This document shows, piece after piece, positions 17,288 to 25,843 of a stretch of 43,201 bases of DNA. Numbering within the stretch: position 1 is the first letter of the stretch; each line of letters opens with the position of its first letter. The notes beneath the pieces were generated by a model. The model saw only the letters and a list, made by a program, of their open reading frames with translations, was not told the origin of the DNA and searched no databases. Both the position numbers and the translations under genes were made by a program. Source of the DNA: an uncultured Actinomycetes bacterium (GTDB lineage: Bacteria > Actinomycetota > Actinomycetes > S36-B12 > CAIYMF01); the NCBI GenBank assembly GCA_903918645.1, contig CAIXFH010000054.1, forward strand, positions 1 through 43,201, written 5' to 3'.

Positions 17288-18715
17288 CTAGCTCGCAGCG
17301 AGAACACTCGCAGCCCGGTCGAGCGCGGCCTGGGCGGCCACCAGTGGGCCGGGTGATCGATCAGCCGCGAAGGCGAATGCGAGCAACCGCCCATGGCTGT
17401 CGCGCACGAGGCCAGCCAGACCGATAACGCCCGACAACGTTCCAGTCTTGGCCCGCACCAGACCTCGACCCAGCGTCGTCCGCAGCGCCACGAACCGATG
17501 GGTCAGCGTGCCGGTGACACCGGCGATGGGGAGACCACTGAAAGCGGGCCAGTAGACCCCGGCGGTAGATCCGTCATCAGGAACATTTTGGGCCGCTGCC
17601 ATGAGCGCATGGGTGGTGGTCTGCGGCATGACGAGATCGCGCGCTGAGAGCCCACTTCCATCGAAGATGCTCAGGCCAGTGGTAGGTATGTTCAGCGCCA
17701 CCAGGGTTCGCTGCACCGCCAGCGCACCTCCGGCGAAACTTGCCTCTCCCGCAAGCTTGAGACCAGCAAGGTGCGCGAGAGACTCCGCAAGGTCGTTATC
17801 GGATTGAGTGAGTGCGCGCTCGAGTAGTTCGGCGATGGTGGGGCTTTGCACTCGACCCAGCGGTGTGGTCACGTGTGAAGCGACCCGCGTGACCGCCTTA
17901 TCGACCTTGATCCCGCGGGCGCGAAGTCGCTTGGCCAGATCTTGCCCAGCGGAGATCGCGGGGTCGGAATCACGAGTGCGGGTCGTGGCCGACTTGCGGC
18001 CACCATCGACCGAGAGCGCCTCAACCGGACTCACCACACCAGTCGTCACAAACGTGGTGGGCCAACCGCTAGCCACCCGCGGCCCAGTGAACAGCGAGTC
18101 GTCGACGCTAACTCGCACGGAGGTGATGCCGACCAGTCGCAACGATTTGGCTGTCTGTGTCGCTAGGTCTTCCATACTCGCTGGCATAGCAGATTGCCCA
18201 GCCGGCAGATCAGCAGCCTTGGTTGGCACGCGAGTCAACGTCGAATCACCGCCACCGACAAGGACAACATCGCGCGGCGTTGCCCCAGGCACGACCAAGG
18301 TGTCGATCCGAGCGTCGGGGCCGTATGCGTGCAGTACGGCCAGCGCAGTCAGGATCTTGAGGGTGCTTGCCGGATGTTGTGGGCGGGTCTCACCTCGGGC
18401 GTACAGCACACCACCTGTCGCGACGTTGATAACGCTCGCGGCAACGTCGCCCCCCAAGGCGTGCTCGTCCAGAGCCGCAACCAGATCCGCCTTGGATGCG
18501 GCAACCGCTGCTGGCTTAGGGCCTACGACGAATTGTTGGGATGTCGGGGCGAGCACCTGAGCCGGAGTCGATGGCGGCGCTGGCACAGCCGCACGAACAA
18601 CCGCAGGTACCGCCGCGCCTGCAGGCCCAAGACCGGAGATTCCTAGGCCGATCGCCGCAGCCATGACCCAAACCGAGACGCGCAGACGCCCGGGCCGAGG
18701 CGGTACCGTATCCAT
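17288..18715 (-). CDS. dacB: D-alanyl-D-alanine carboxypeptidase, PBP4 type
   Basis: This S13-family (PBP4) enzyme trims or cleaves peptidoglycan cross-links outside the membrane. I take the ATG at 18715, behind GAGGGAGGG, giving 475 residues; a longer reading to 18850 would overlap the divergent ppa start. A signal/anchor segment ([16 protein letters not shown], about 14-30) is followed by an Ala/Pro-rich linker. The three penicillin-binding motifs are SxxK in [12 protein letters not shown], SxN in [10 protein letters not shown] and KTG in [13 protein letters not shown]. It precedes the metalloprotease-tilS genes with a 99-base gap. Confidence 0.94.
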   Translation of the reverse strand: MDTVPPRPGRLRVSVWVMAAAIGLGISGLGPAGAAVPAVVRAAVPAPPSTPAQVLAPTSQQFVVGPKPAAVAASKADLVAALDEHALGGDVAASVINVATGGVLYARGETRPQHPASTLKILTALAVLHAYGPDARIDTLVVPGATPRDVVLVGGGDSTLTRVPTKAADLPAGQSAMPASMEDLATQTAKSLRLVGITSVRVSVDDSLFTGPRVASGWPTTFVTTGVVSPVEALSVDGGRKSATTRTRDSDPAISAGQDLAKRLRARGIKVDKAVTRVASHVTTPLGRVQSPTIAELLERALTQSDNDLAESLAHLAGLKLAGEASFAGGALAVQRTLVALNIPTTGLSIFDGSGLSARDLVMPQTTTHALMAAAQNVPDDGSTAGVYWPAFSGLPIAGVTGTLTHRFVALRTTLGRGLVRAKTGTLSGVIGLAGLVRDSHGRLLAFAFAADRSPGPLVAAQAALDRAASVLAAS

Positions 18716-18833
18716 CGACCCTCCCTCGTCAGGTTCGAACGCCACCGTAGGGAACATTAGGCGAGGTAGCCGCGAAAGCGTGGCCACCCGCCGCCGGTCG
18801 GGCTCGCGCCCTGCCGCACTCGAAGGAGCGCAC

Positions 18834-19328
18834 GTGGAGTTCGACGTCACGATCGAGATCCCGGCTGGTCAGCGCAACAAGTACGAGGTTGACCACGCCA
18901 CGGGCCGAATCAGGCTCGACCGGATGCTATTCACCTCCACCCGCTACCCCAATGACTACGGCTTCATTGAGGGCACCTTGGGCCAGGACGGCGATCCCCT
19001 CGATGCGCTCGTGATTCTCGATGAGCCAACCTTCCCGGGCTGCTTGATCCGATGCCGAGCGATCGGCATGTTCCGGATGACAGATGAGGCCGGCGGCGAC
19101 GACAAGGTCATGTGTGTTCCGGCCGGAGATCCACGGATGGAGCACATCCGCGATATCCATCACATGCCTGAGTTCGACCGCCTTGAGATTCAGCACTTCT
19201 TCGAGGTCTACAAAGATTTGGAGCCGGGTAAGAGTGTCGAGGGTGCCACCTGGGCCGGTCGCACCGAGGCCGAAGCCGAGATCGTTGCGTCATACGCGCG
19301 GAACAAGGCCAATCCGCACCACGCGTGA
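18834..19328 (+). CDS. ppa: Inorganic pyrophosphatase
   Basis: Family I soluble pyrophosphatase, 164 residues when started at the GTG at 18834 behind AAGGAG; the open frame extends further upstream but the added part has no family similarity and lies over the dacB start. Conserved stretches are [26 protein letters not shown], the metal-binding DGDPLDALV with its neighbouring aspartates, and CVPAGDPR. It hydrolyses PPi from biosynthetic reactions in the cytoplasm. It is divergent from dacB with about 118 bases between starts. Confidence 0.96.
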   Translation: MEFDVTIEIPAGQRNKYEVDHATGRIRLDRMLFTSTRYPNDYGFIEGTLGQDGDPLDALVILDEPTFPGCLIRCRAIGMFRMTDEAGGDDKVMCVPAGDPRMEHIRDIHHMPEFDRLEIQHFFEVYKDLEPGKSVEGATWAGRTEAEAEIVASYARNKANPHHA

Positions 19329-19337
19329 CCTAGGAGA

Positions 19338-19365
19338 ACCTGCCCGCGATTTGTTTCCTGCAGGT
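19338..19365. terminator. Weak hairpin between convergent ppa and NlpC/P60 genes
   Basis: ACCTGC and GCAGGT form a six-pair inverted repeat with a 16-base loop, ten bases after the ppa stop. There is no T-tract, so terminator function is only suggested by position between convergent genes. Confidence 0.3.
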
Positions 19366-19409
19366 AGTTGCTGCTGCATCCGGCCCGCCTGGCTCGCGGC
19401 CGACCTCGG

Positions 19410-20795
19410 CTAGGGCCGCACGCCGAACGGAACGAGGTCGTTCAACCAGATTGTCCAGACCTTCACATGGTCGCCGGTATGTGGTGCCTCGATCATCTGG
19501 CCATTGCCTGCGTAGATTGCAACGTGATGGATAGTTCGCCAGTCGGTCGTATCTGTTGCGAAGAAGACCAAATCCCCTACTTGCAGTTGGGAAATCGGGA
19601 TCTTCTCGCCCGCGGCGAACTGGGCCTGCGAGTAGTGGATCATCGACACGCCTACCGAGCGGTAGGCCGCCGAGGTCAAGCCACTGCAGTCATAGGAATT
19701 GGGACCGTTGGTACCAGCCACGTACGGCTTGCCGAGTTGGGCTCGGGCAAATGCCACCGCACCAAGCCGCTGGGCGGCCGTCGTGTACGAACCACCTTGG
19801 GGCCACGGGCGGTAATGGCCTCCACCGGAGCCTGTTGTTTGGCCACCGCCAGACGATGAGCCCGCAGATCCTGTGCCACCACCATGGGCGTTGGCTGCCG
19901 CTCGCGCCCTGGCGAGACGGGCCGCTTCCAGCCGGGCTGCTGCTTCGGCTCGAGCGCGGGCCGCGGCCTCGGCGGCCAGCGCATCAGCTCGCTCCTGGGC
20001 CAGGGTGGCGGCCTTCCCCAGTGCCTTGGTGAGTACTGCCATGGCTGCATCGCGCGTGGCCGAGAGCGCAGCTACCGCCGAACGCTGGGCACTTTCTTCA
20101 CCGCGCACGCTCGCAAGCGCCGTAGCGACGTCGGCCTGTCGGGCCTGAACCTGCGCACTGATCAGCGCGCGTTGCCGCGAGGTCTGCTCCGCGTCAAGGC
20201 GCGAGGTCACCGCAGCCGTGAGTTGTTGACGATGGTGACCGGCGATGAGCCCGACGTCGGTGGTGCGATCAACCAAGCCCGAAATACCACCTGGGGCAAA
20301 AGCACTGTCGATCACAGCAGCGAGTTCACCGAGTCCGCCCGAAAGGTCCGCCCCCACTTGATAGCTGGCCACGGCGAGCCGGTCGACGTCGACTTGAGCA
20401 GACCTAGCCACTCCACGGGCCGAGGTCTCAGCCACCAGCGCCACATCCAGAGCCTGCTGAGCTTGGTCGGCCTGAGCCTGCGCCTCGTTCCACTTCTCAA
20501 CGACCAGTTCCAGACGCGCATCTACCTGGCTCAACTCGTGGACCGCTGAGCTGTAATCCGCGCGGGCTTGGGCTACTCGAGTCCTAGCATCAACCGCTGC
20601 AGCCCTCGCCCGTTGAACGTCGGCGGCCGACGGCTTCGGGTGATGTGGGCTGGCGACTGCGGGCGCGGTGAGCCCCCCAGCGAGTAAGGCCGAAATGAGC
20701 AGGCTGGCGCTGACATCGAGCCATCGGCGCGACCGTTTCGCAGCCGGATCCCGCGTCAATGTCGCGCGAAAAGTCCGGCTAAGTGTCGTTGCCAT
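19410..20795 (-). CDS. Secreted NlpC/P60 peptidoglycan endopeptidase
   Basis: The ATG at 20795 gives 461 residues. A basic start and the hydrophobic segment SLLISALLAGGLTAPAVAS (about 30-50) form a signal peptide. Residues about 60-300 are Ala/Arg/Glu-rich and heptad-like, a long coiled coil as in RipA-type hydrolases. After a Gly/Ser linker comes the NlpC/P60 domain (about 345-461) with the catalytic cysteine in YDCSGLTSAAY and the histidine in HHVAIYAGNGQMIEAPHTG. It should cut peptide stems during division or growth. It is divergent from the GGDEF-EAL gene; an 11-base direct repeat lies in its upstream region. Confidence 0.92.
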   Translation of the reverse strand: MATTLSRTFRATLTRDPAAKRSRRWLDVSASLLISALLAGGLTAPAVASPHHPKPSAADVQRARAAAVDARTRVAQARADYSSAVHELSQVDARLELVVEKWNEAQAQADQAQQALDVALVAETSARGVARSAQVDVDRLAVASYQVGADLSGGLGELAAVIDSAFAPGGISGLVDRTTDVGLIAGHHRQQLTAAVTSRLDAEQTSRQRALISAQVQARQADVATALASVRGEESAQRSAVAALSATRDAAMAVLTKALGKAATLAQERADALAAEAAARARAEAAARLEAARLARARAAANAHGGGTGSAGSSSGGGQTTGSGGGHYRPWPQGGSYTTAAQRLGAVAFARAQLGKPYVAGTNGPNSYDCSGLTSAAYRSVGVSMIHYSQAQFAAGEKIPISQLQVGDLVFFATDTTDWRTIHHVAIYAGNGQMIEAPHTGDHVKVWTIWLNDLVPFGVRP

Positions 20796-20857
20796 CGACC
20801 TCACCCCCTTCCCGTACTCACGGTAACCGCATTTACCTCATAAACACCACACGTCTC

Positions 20858-20887
20858 ATTCGTCACTCTAATTTAAATTCGTCACTC
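20858..20887. promoter_or_regulatory. 11-bp direct repeat upstream of the NlpC/P60 gene
   Basis: ATTCGTCACTC occurs at 20858-20868 and again, identical, at 20877-20887, a 19-base period, with the AT-only palindrome AATTTAAATT between. Spacing near two helical turns and location 60-90 bases before the start suggest a regulator site. The surrounding gap (20796-21095) otherwise holds the leader features described for the GGDEF-EAL gene. Confidence 0.5.
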
Positions 20888-20969
20888 GGATGGCTTAACT
20901 TCTCGCAGCCGCTCGCCGATGTGACATGTGGGTGAAACGTCGCCGCTGAACGAGCGTTGGCGAGAGGAA

Positions 20970-21018
20970 ACCTTTATCTTTTCTTGAGGAAAGGTCAGCG
21001 GCTCGCCTGAGCGCTGAC
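20970..21018 (+). promoter_or_regulatory. Overlapping hairpins in the GGDEF-EAL leader
   Basis: ACCTTT (20970-20975) can pair with AAAGGT (20990-20995), and GTCAGCG (20994-21000) with CGCTGAC (21012-21018). The two stems share two bases, so they are partly exclusive. AGCCGCT at 20909-20915 could also pair with AGCGGCT at 20997-21003. I could not match this to a known c-di-GMP or c-di-AMP riboswitch consensus. Confidence 0.35.
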
Positions 21019-21095
21019 ATCGACGACGCGTGACACGACGCGTAATTGGGGCTCTGCCGACCAGGTGGGGGCCTCGGGAAGGAGGGGATGAGGAC

Positions 21096-23960
21096 ATGGT
21101 GAGTTACGACACAACCAATTTCCCAGGTCCCGAGGCCAACCACTCAGGAGCGGCAGCCCGATGGGCTCGACCATCCGCCGAGCAGCGGACACGCACGCCG
21201 CTGGCCATGCTCAACCCCGCTGATGCCACCATCTCCGCACCAGTCAGCCTGCTCATCTCAGACCTTGCACTTCGTCTGGCCGAATGCGGCGATAACCTCG
21301 GCGCCGCCGGTTCCGAGGCCGCACGGGTCGCTGTCGAACTATTTGCTGAGACCGCCGGAATCTGGCTGATCGGGCCCGACGGCCGCACCCTGGATCCACT
21401 TGGCTCACATGACATTGACCCTGTGCGCAGCCAGCAATACGCGCGGGTGCTGTCCGGCCCACGTCCCCAAGTTGGTCAAGGGCTGATCGGCAACACTGCA
21501 GCTGATGGGTCGATGCGCCTCGTTAACGAGCCATCGCTTGAGATGAGCGAAGGTTTCAGCCCCTACGTCGAATTCTGTCGTCGCAGCGGTGTTGAATCCC
21601 TGCTGTTTGCTCCCATCCTCGCAAGGGGCCAGATAATCGGCGTACTTGCACTGCTTCGCACCGGCTCGCTTCCGCCATTCGACCGAACCTGCGAACCATC
21701 CGTGCAGGTATTCACCGACACCGTGGGCCACTACCTCGAACACGCGCGCGGGCTGGTCTCCCAGATCCGCTCGGCCGCGCTTCTCGACTCGCTAGAGCCC
21801 GCGGTGGTCTCGACCGATAGCGATCGTCGGATTACTACCTGGAACCGCGGGGCTGAACTGCTCTATGGCATCCCGTCGGCCGACGCCCTCGGCTATCGAC
21901 TCGATCGGCTCGTGCCCACGGATCCGCAGACCGATCCGTCGGCACCCTTCGTCCCAGGCGGCTCGATCGAGGACGACGACCGTTGGCGCGTTGCGATGAA
22001 TGACGGTGAATGGTCGGGCCGAGTGCGCCAGCTCGCGGCTGACGGCCGGGTGGTCGACTGCGAACTACGAATCACCCTGCTCGAAGCACCCGATGGCCGG
22101 GTCACGGGCGGGATAACTCTCGCCAGAGAGTTCCGAGCCAGCAACGACACCGGGCCACACGTAGAGGTAGGGCACGCAACCCAAGCCGTCATAGACGCGC
22201 TAGACAGCGAGATCGCATTGCTCGACTCGCAGGGGCGCGTCACCGCGACCAACATGCATTGGGAACAGCGCTGTTCTGAAGGTAGGCAACAGCTCGGAGC
22301 TTGGGTTGACGCTGCGCCCGGAAACGACTTCCTCGCCCTCATGCGCTCTGCCTCAAGGATTCGCGGAACCGCGCGTGAAGCCCTCGCCGGAATCGAAGGT
22401 GTCCTGGCAGGACGGCTGCACCGCTTCACGCTGCCATATGACGCATCGTCTGAGAATGTCGAACGTTCGTACCGACTCGTTGTCAGCGCTCTGCCAGAAC
22501 CGGGTCGAGGCGCGATCGTCAAACACGTTGACAACACCTTGCAGCAAGGACTCGAAAGGCAGCTGAGCCACAAGGCCACCCACGACTCCCTCACCGGCCT
22601 ACCGAACCGGGCGCTCCTGCACGATCGCCTTACGCAGGCTTTGATCCGAGCGCAGCGGACGGGCCGACTAGTAGCGGTCATGTTCGTCGATCTCGATCAC
22701 TTCAAGGAAGTCAACGACACTCTCGGGCACGCAGCTGGCGACCAAGTACTGATCTCAGTATCTCGGCGGCTCGTGCGAGCATGCCGTGCCAGCGATAGCG
22801 TCACCCGATTCGGCGGCGATGAATTCGTCCTCGTGGTCGAGGATGTCGACTCCCTCGACAACGTTCGACGGGTTGCACAGCGAGTACTCGATTCCATGGC
22901 GTCACCAGTGGTCGTTGATGGAACTGAGCTCTTCTTCGGAGTCTCGGTCGGTGTTGCAGTTGCAGCTGGCGACGTACCCGCTGCCCAGCAGGTTGAAGGT
23001 CTGCTGCGCGACGCCGATACGGCGATGTACCGGGCGAAGGAAGCCGGCCGGAACACCTTCGTGCTTTTCGATCCGGATATGCGTGAACGAGTCGCGTCGC
23101 GCCTCGCCCTCACTACCGCCCTGCGGCATGCCGTAAACCGCGGCGAACTCCGCTTGCTGTATCAGCCGCAATTTGACTGCGACTCAGACCGAGTCGTCGG
23201 AGCCGAAGCACTAGTGCGCTGGCACCAGGCCGACCATGGCGTTGTCTCGCCAAGCGAATTCATCGAGGCCGCCGAAGAGAGTGGAGTTATCGTCGAGATC
23301 GGCGCTTGGGTTCTAGACGAGGCCTGCCGTCAGGCTGCCGAGTGGCAACAAAAGGCGCCGAACGATTTCATCGTGAACGTCAATCTCTCGCCTCGACAGT
23401 TGGCTGACCCCAATGTCGTCTCCCTCGTTCGGCACACGCTTGCCCGACATGGTCTTGACCCATCAAGGCTCGGCCTAGAGATCACTGAGAGCGCGCTCAT
23501 GGACGATCCAGAGGCCTCCGCGCGCACACTGGAAGAACTGCATGAGATCGGGGTTCGAATTTCGGTCGACGACTTCGGCACGGGTTACTCGTCCTTGGCC
23601 TATCTGCAACGTTTTCCAGTCGACGTACTCAAGATCGATCGCTTCTTCATCTCGCGTATCCCACACGACGACAAGACAGCGGCGCTCGTGCGCGGCATTG
23701 TGGGCCTCGCCGATTCGCTGGGTCTGACTACCGTCGCTGAGGGCGTCGAAACCGAGGATCAGCGCGTAGCGGTAGCCGAGCTCGGATGTCGGGTGTATCA
23801 GGGCTTCCTCCGAGCCCGCCCCGGTTCCGCCGATGTCGTGACAGGGCTCCTGGAAAACCAAGATGCCATTCGCTCTACTGACAACGCCTGGGAGCCAAGG
23901 GTTGTCCCGCTGATCAGCGGACCAACCACGAGCAAAGGCGCCGCACGACACGCCTCATAA
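21096..23960 (+). CDS. GAF-PAS-PAS-GGDEF-EAL cyclic-di-GMP protein
   Basis: The ATG at 21096 follows AAGGAGG by ten bases and gives 954 residues. Domains in order: GAF-like (about 58-212), two PAS domains (about 228-350 and 365-480), GGDEF (about 500-660) and EAL (about 680-935). The cyclase site is intact (RFGGDEFVLV with FVDLDHFKEVNDTLGH), and RASD five residues before GGDEF is a consensus inhibitory I site. The EAL domain keeps GAEALVRWH, NVNLSPRQL, EITESALMDD, DDFGTGYSSL, KIDRFFI and AEGVETEDQ, so it also looks active. No membrane segment is visible; a soluble sensor whose GAF/PAS ligands are unknown. Confidence 0.95.
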   Translation: MVSYDTTNFPGPEANHSGAAARWARPSAEQRTRTPLAMLNPADATISAPVSLLISDLALRLAECGDNLGAAGSEAARVAVELFAETAGIWLIGPDGRTLDPLGSHDIDPVRSQQYARVLSGPRPQVGQGLIGNTAADGSMRLVNEPSLEMSEGFSPYVEFCRRSGVESLLFAPILARGQIIGVLALLRTGSLPPFDRTCEPSVQVFTDTVGHYLEHARGLVSQIRSAALLDSLEPAVVSTDSDRRITTWNRGAELLYGIPSADALGYRLDRLVPTDPQTDPSAPFVPGGSIEDDDRWRVAMNDGEWSGRVRQLAADGRVVDCELRITLLEAPDGRVTGGITLAREFRASNDTGPHVEVGHATQAVIDALDSEIALLDSQGRVTATNMHWEQRCSEGRQQLGAWVDAAPGNDFLALMRSASRIRGTAREALAGIEGVLAGRLHRFTLPYDASSENVERSYRLVVSALPEPGRGAIVKHVDNTLQQGLERQLSHKATHDSLTGLPNRALLHDRLTQALIRAQRTGRLVAVMFVDLDHFKEVNDTLGHAAGDQVLISVSRRLVRACRASDSVTRFGGDEFVLVVEDVDSLDNVRRVAQRVLDSMASPVVVDGTELFFGVSVGVAVAAGDVPAAQQVEGLLRDADTAMYRAKEAGRNTFVLFDPDMRERVASRLALTTALRHAVNRGELRLLYQPQFDCDSDRVVGAEALVRWHQADHGVVSPSEFIEAAEESGVIVEIGAWVLDEACRQAAEWQQKAPNDFIVNVNLSPRQLADPNVVSLVRHTLARHGLDPSRLGLEITESALMDDPEASARTLEELHEIGVRISVDDFGTGYSSLAYLQRFPVDVLKIDRFFISRIPHDDKTAALVRGIVGLADSLGLTTVAEGVETEDQRVAVAELGCRVYQGFLRARPGSADVVTGLLENQDAIRSTDNAWEPRVVPLISGPTTSKGAARHAS

Positions 23961-24004
23961 CTTCCCCGCTGATCTGGAATTGCACTAGCGAGCAAAAACC
24001 CGCA

Positions 24005-24802
24005 TCAACCCGGCTTGTCGGGCAGCGTCTCCAGGATGTACCAGTTGGACGTAAGCCCCGCATCGACTGTCAGGTCGATACCGGTGATTGCGCTGGCCTC
24101 GGAGGACGCGAGGAACACGAAAGCGGCGGCGACTTCCTCGGTGCGTACCAGTCGGCGCATCGGCACTCGATCAAATGAGTTCTCGAGGTAATCCATCATC
24201 GCTGGGCCTGCTGAAGTGACGGTCATGTCCGTCGCCGTAACACCAGGGCTTACGCAGTTGGAACGAATACCGTACTTAGCGAGTTCGAGCGCCATGGTGC
24301 GGTTGAGCCCGAGTAGGGCGGCCTTCGACGAGTTGTACGCGGCATAAGGACCATCGCCGCCCGAGCCATCGATCGAAGCGGTATGCAAGATCACGCCGCC
24401 TCCGTTGTCGCGCATCACTCGTGCGACCTCCTGCGAAAATACAAATACAGCAGTGAGATTGGTATCGAGAATATCTCGCCAGCGATCGCGGTCGATCTCC
24501 AAAAATGGCGTGTCGTCATCGATGCCTGCATTATTCACGAGGATGTCGATGCGGCCCCAACGCGCCGCGAGTTCGGCTGTGGCAGAGGCGATCTGGGCCT
24601 CATCACGAATGTCACACACGTGGGGAGTTACTGATCCGATTCGGCCTTCGGCGAGGCTCACTGTGGCGTCGAGGTCAACGCGAGTGCGGCCGAGCACCGC
24701 CACGTGCGCACCCTGGTCGGCGAAGGCGAGCGCGATGGCCCGGCCGATCCCGCGCCCACCGCCGGTGACGATCGCGTACTTACCTTCGAGTCGGCCGGTC
24801 AT
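24005..24802 (-). CDS. Short-chain dehydrogenase/reductase
   Basis: The 265-residue classical SDR starts at ATG 24802, overlapping the stop of the small membrane protein (ATGA) with AGGG upstream. It has the cofactor motif VTGGGRGIGRAIAL, NNAGID, the catalytic serine in HTASIDGSGG and YNSSK (YxxxK), plus the SPGVTATDM loop. GRT after the second strand suggests NADP preference. Substrate is unknown. Being third in a unit with two membrane proteins is unusual for a catabolic SDR, so its role may relate to either those proteins or the alcohol/aldehyde enzymes nearby. Confidence 0.9.
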   Translation of the reverse strand: MTGRLEGKYAIVTGGGRGIGRAIALAFADQGAHVAVLGRTRVDLDATVSLAEGRIGSVTPHVCDIRDEAQIASATAELAARWGRIDILVNNAGIDDDTPFLEIDRDRWRDILDTNLTAVFVFSQEVARVMRDNGGGVILHTASIDGSGGDGPYAAYNSSKAALLGLNRTMALELAKYGIRSNCVSPGVTATDMTVTSAGPAMMDYLENSFDRVPMRRLVRTEEVAAAFVFLASSEASAITGIDLTVDAGLTSNWYILETLPDKPG

Positions 24803-25011
24803 GCCGAGGCCCTGTCTCGACGAACAACTCGAACGAGCGACCAACCAAGTCCGAGTACGACGAACACTGGCACGATGCCCCAGAGCATGATGCCGCGCGA
24901 CACACCCAATGCGGTGAGCGCGAGACCAGCGATGACAGCGACAGTCATCCGCCAGTCATCACCAATGACGAAGTCGTAGAGGAAAACGAAGAACCCACGA
25001 ATCTTGCTCAT
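24799..25011 (-). CDS. Small two-helix membrane protein
   Basis: The 70-residue protein has two hydrophobic segments (about 22-40 and 42-60) after a short amphipathic start MSKIRGFFVFLYDFVIGDD, and a basic C-terminal tail RVVRRDRASA. It overlaps the upstream transporter-like gene and the downstream SDR by four bases each, so all three are translated as a unit. It is likely a small partner subunit of the membrane protein before it. I know of no assigned function. Confidence 0.78.
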   Translation of the reverse strand: MSKIRGFFVFLYDFVIGDDWRMTVAVIAGLALTALGVSRGIMLWGIVPVFVVLGLGWSLVRVVRRDRASA

Positions 25012-25760
25012 GAAGCCACCACCTGGACAAGGGCCTTGCGCTGACGCATCACGGACGCGGTGCCCACTGACAAAACTGCAGTGGTGACGATGATGACGGG
25101 CAACGCCGCGTCATTCCCGGGCCATGAGGCACCGGCGCCTTCGACCCCCCAGAAGATTCCGAACGAGGTGAGCAACACACCGACCGTGAACTTGAGAGTG
25201 TTCTCGGGTACTCGAGAAAGCGGCGCACGCACGATGAATCCAACTACCAGCACCGCGACGACCGCCGCCGCTGCACCGAGCGCGGCCAGCGGGATGCTGC
25301 CATGAATGGCACCAAACGTGAGCACAATGAAGACGACTTCGAGCCCTTCAAGGAACACGCCTTTGAAGGCCAAACTAAATGCATAGTGGTCAAAAGCCCT
25401 GGGATCAGCAGGCGGTTCGGCCCGAGCCTCGGCAGCCTCGCGAGCGAAGATCGCAACCTCGTCGTGAAGAGCCTTGTAGCCGCTAGCCCGCAGGATCGCC
25501 TTACGTAGCCACTGGAGTCCGAAAACCAAGAGCAGACCGCCCACAGCCAAACGCAGGACATTGAGAGGTATCGCCGTCAGGCTTGGCCCGACCGCAATGA
25601 CCAGCACCGCCAGCGCAGTCAACGCAGCCGCGACAGCGAGAACCGTCGAACGCCAACCACGTGTCAGGCCCACGGCGAGCACGATCGTAAAGGCCTCTAC
25701 CGTTTCCACCGCCGACGCCAAAAAGGACGACAGCACGAGTGCCCATGCACCAGCGTTCAT
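25008..25760 (-). CDS. COG4280-like membrane protein, possible cation transporter
   Basis: The 250 residues form about six to seven membrane helices in two similar halves. Each half begins with an acidic intramembrane motif, ETVEAFTIVLAVG (19-31) and EGLEVVFIVLTFG (138-150), and continues with related helices: PLNVLRLAVGGLLLVFGL (65-82) and PENTLKFTVGVLLTSFGI (185-202). Between them is a charged cytoplasmic loop (about 88-125). Paired acidic motifs in a duplicated membrane fold are found in cation transporters such as the UPF0016 and FTR1 families, so a metal-ion transport role is a reasonable guess. Start ATG 25760 follows AGGGGATACCG. Confidence 0.75.
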   Translation of the reverse strand: MNAGAWALVLSSFLASAVETVEAFTIVLAVGLTRGWRSTVLAVAAALTALAVLVIAVGPSLTAIPLNVLRLAVGGLLLVFGLQWLRKAILRASGYKALHDEVAIFAREAAEARAEPPADPRAFDHYAFSLAFKGVFLEGLEVVFIVLTFGAIHGSIPLAALGAAAAVVAVLVVGFIVRAPLSRVPENTLKFTVGVLLTSFGIFWGVEGAGASWPGNDAALPVIIVTTAVLSVGTASVMRQRKALVQVVAS

Positions 25761-25843
25761 CGGTATCCCCTCACTGCAATGCGTCCGCGACTTCCGACAC
25801 TACCCGCGACCAAGACTCTGACAGCCAAGAGCGATCGACGACA

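Noticed and set aside
17808-18560. Long open frame antisense to dacB
   Set aside because: Ser/Arg/Thr-rich composition typical of a high-GC shadow frame; dacB motifs are intact on the other strand.
20796-20960. c-di-AMP (ydaO-type) riboswitch before the NlpC/P60 gene
   Set aside because: Such switches often precede NlpC/P60 genes in actinobacteria, but I could not find the conserved GGGTGAA...GGACCGAACCC blocks on the minus strand.
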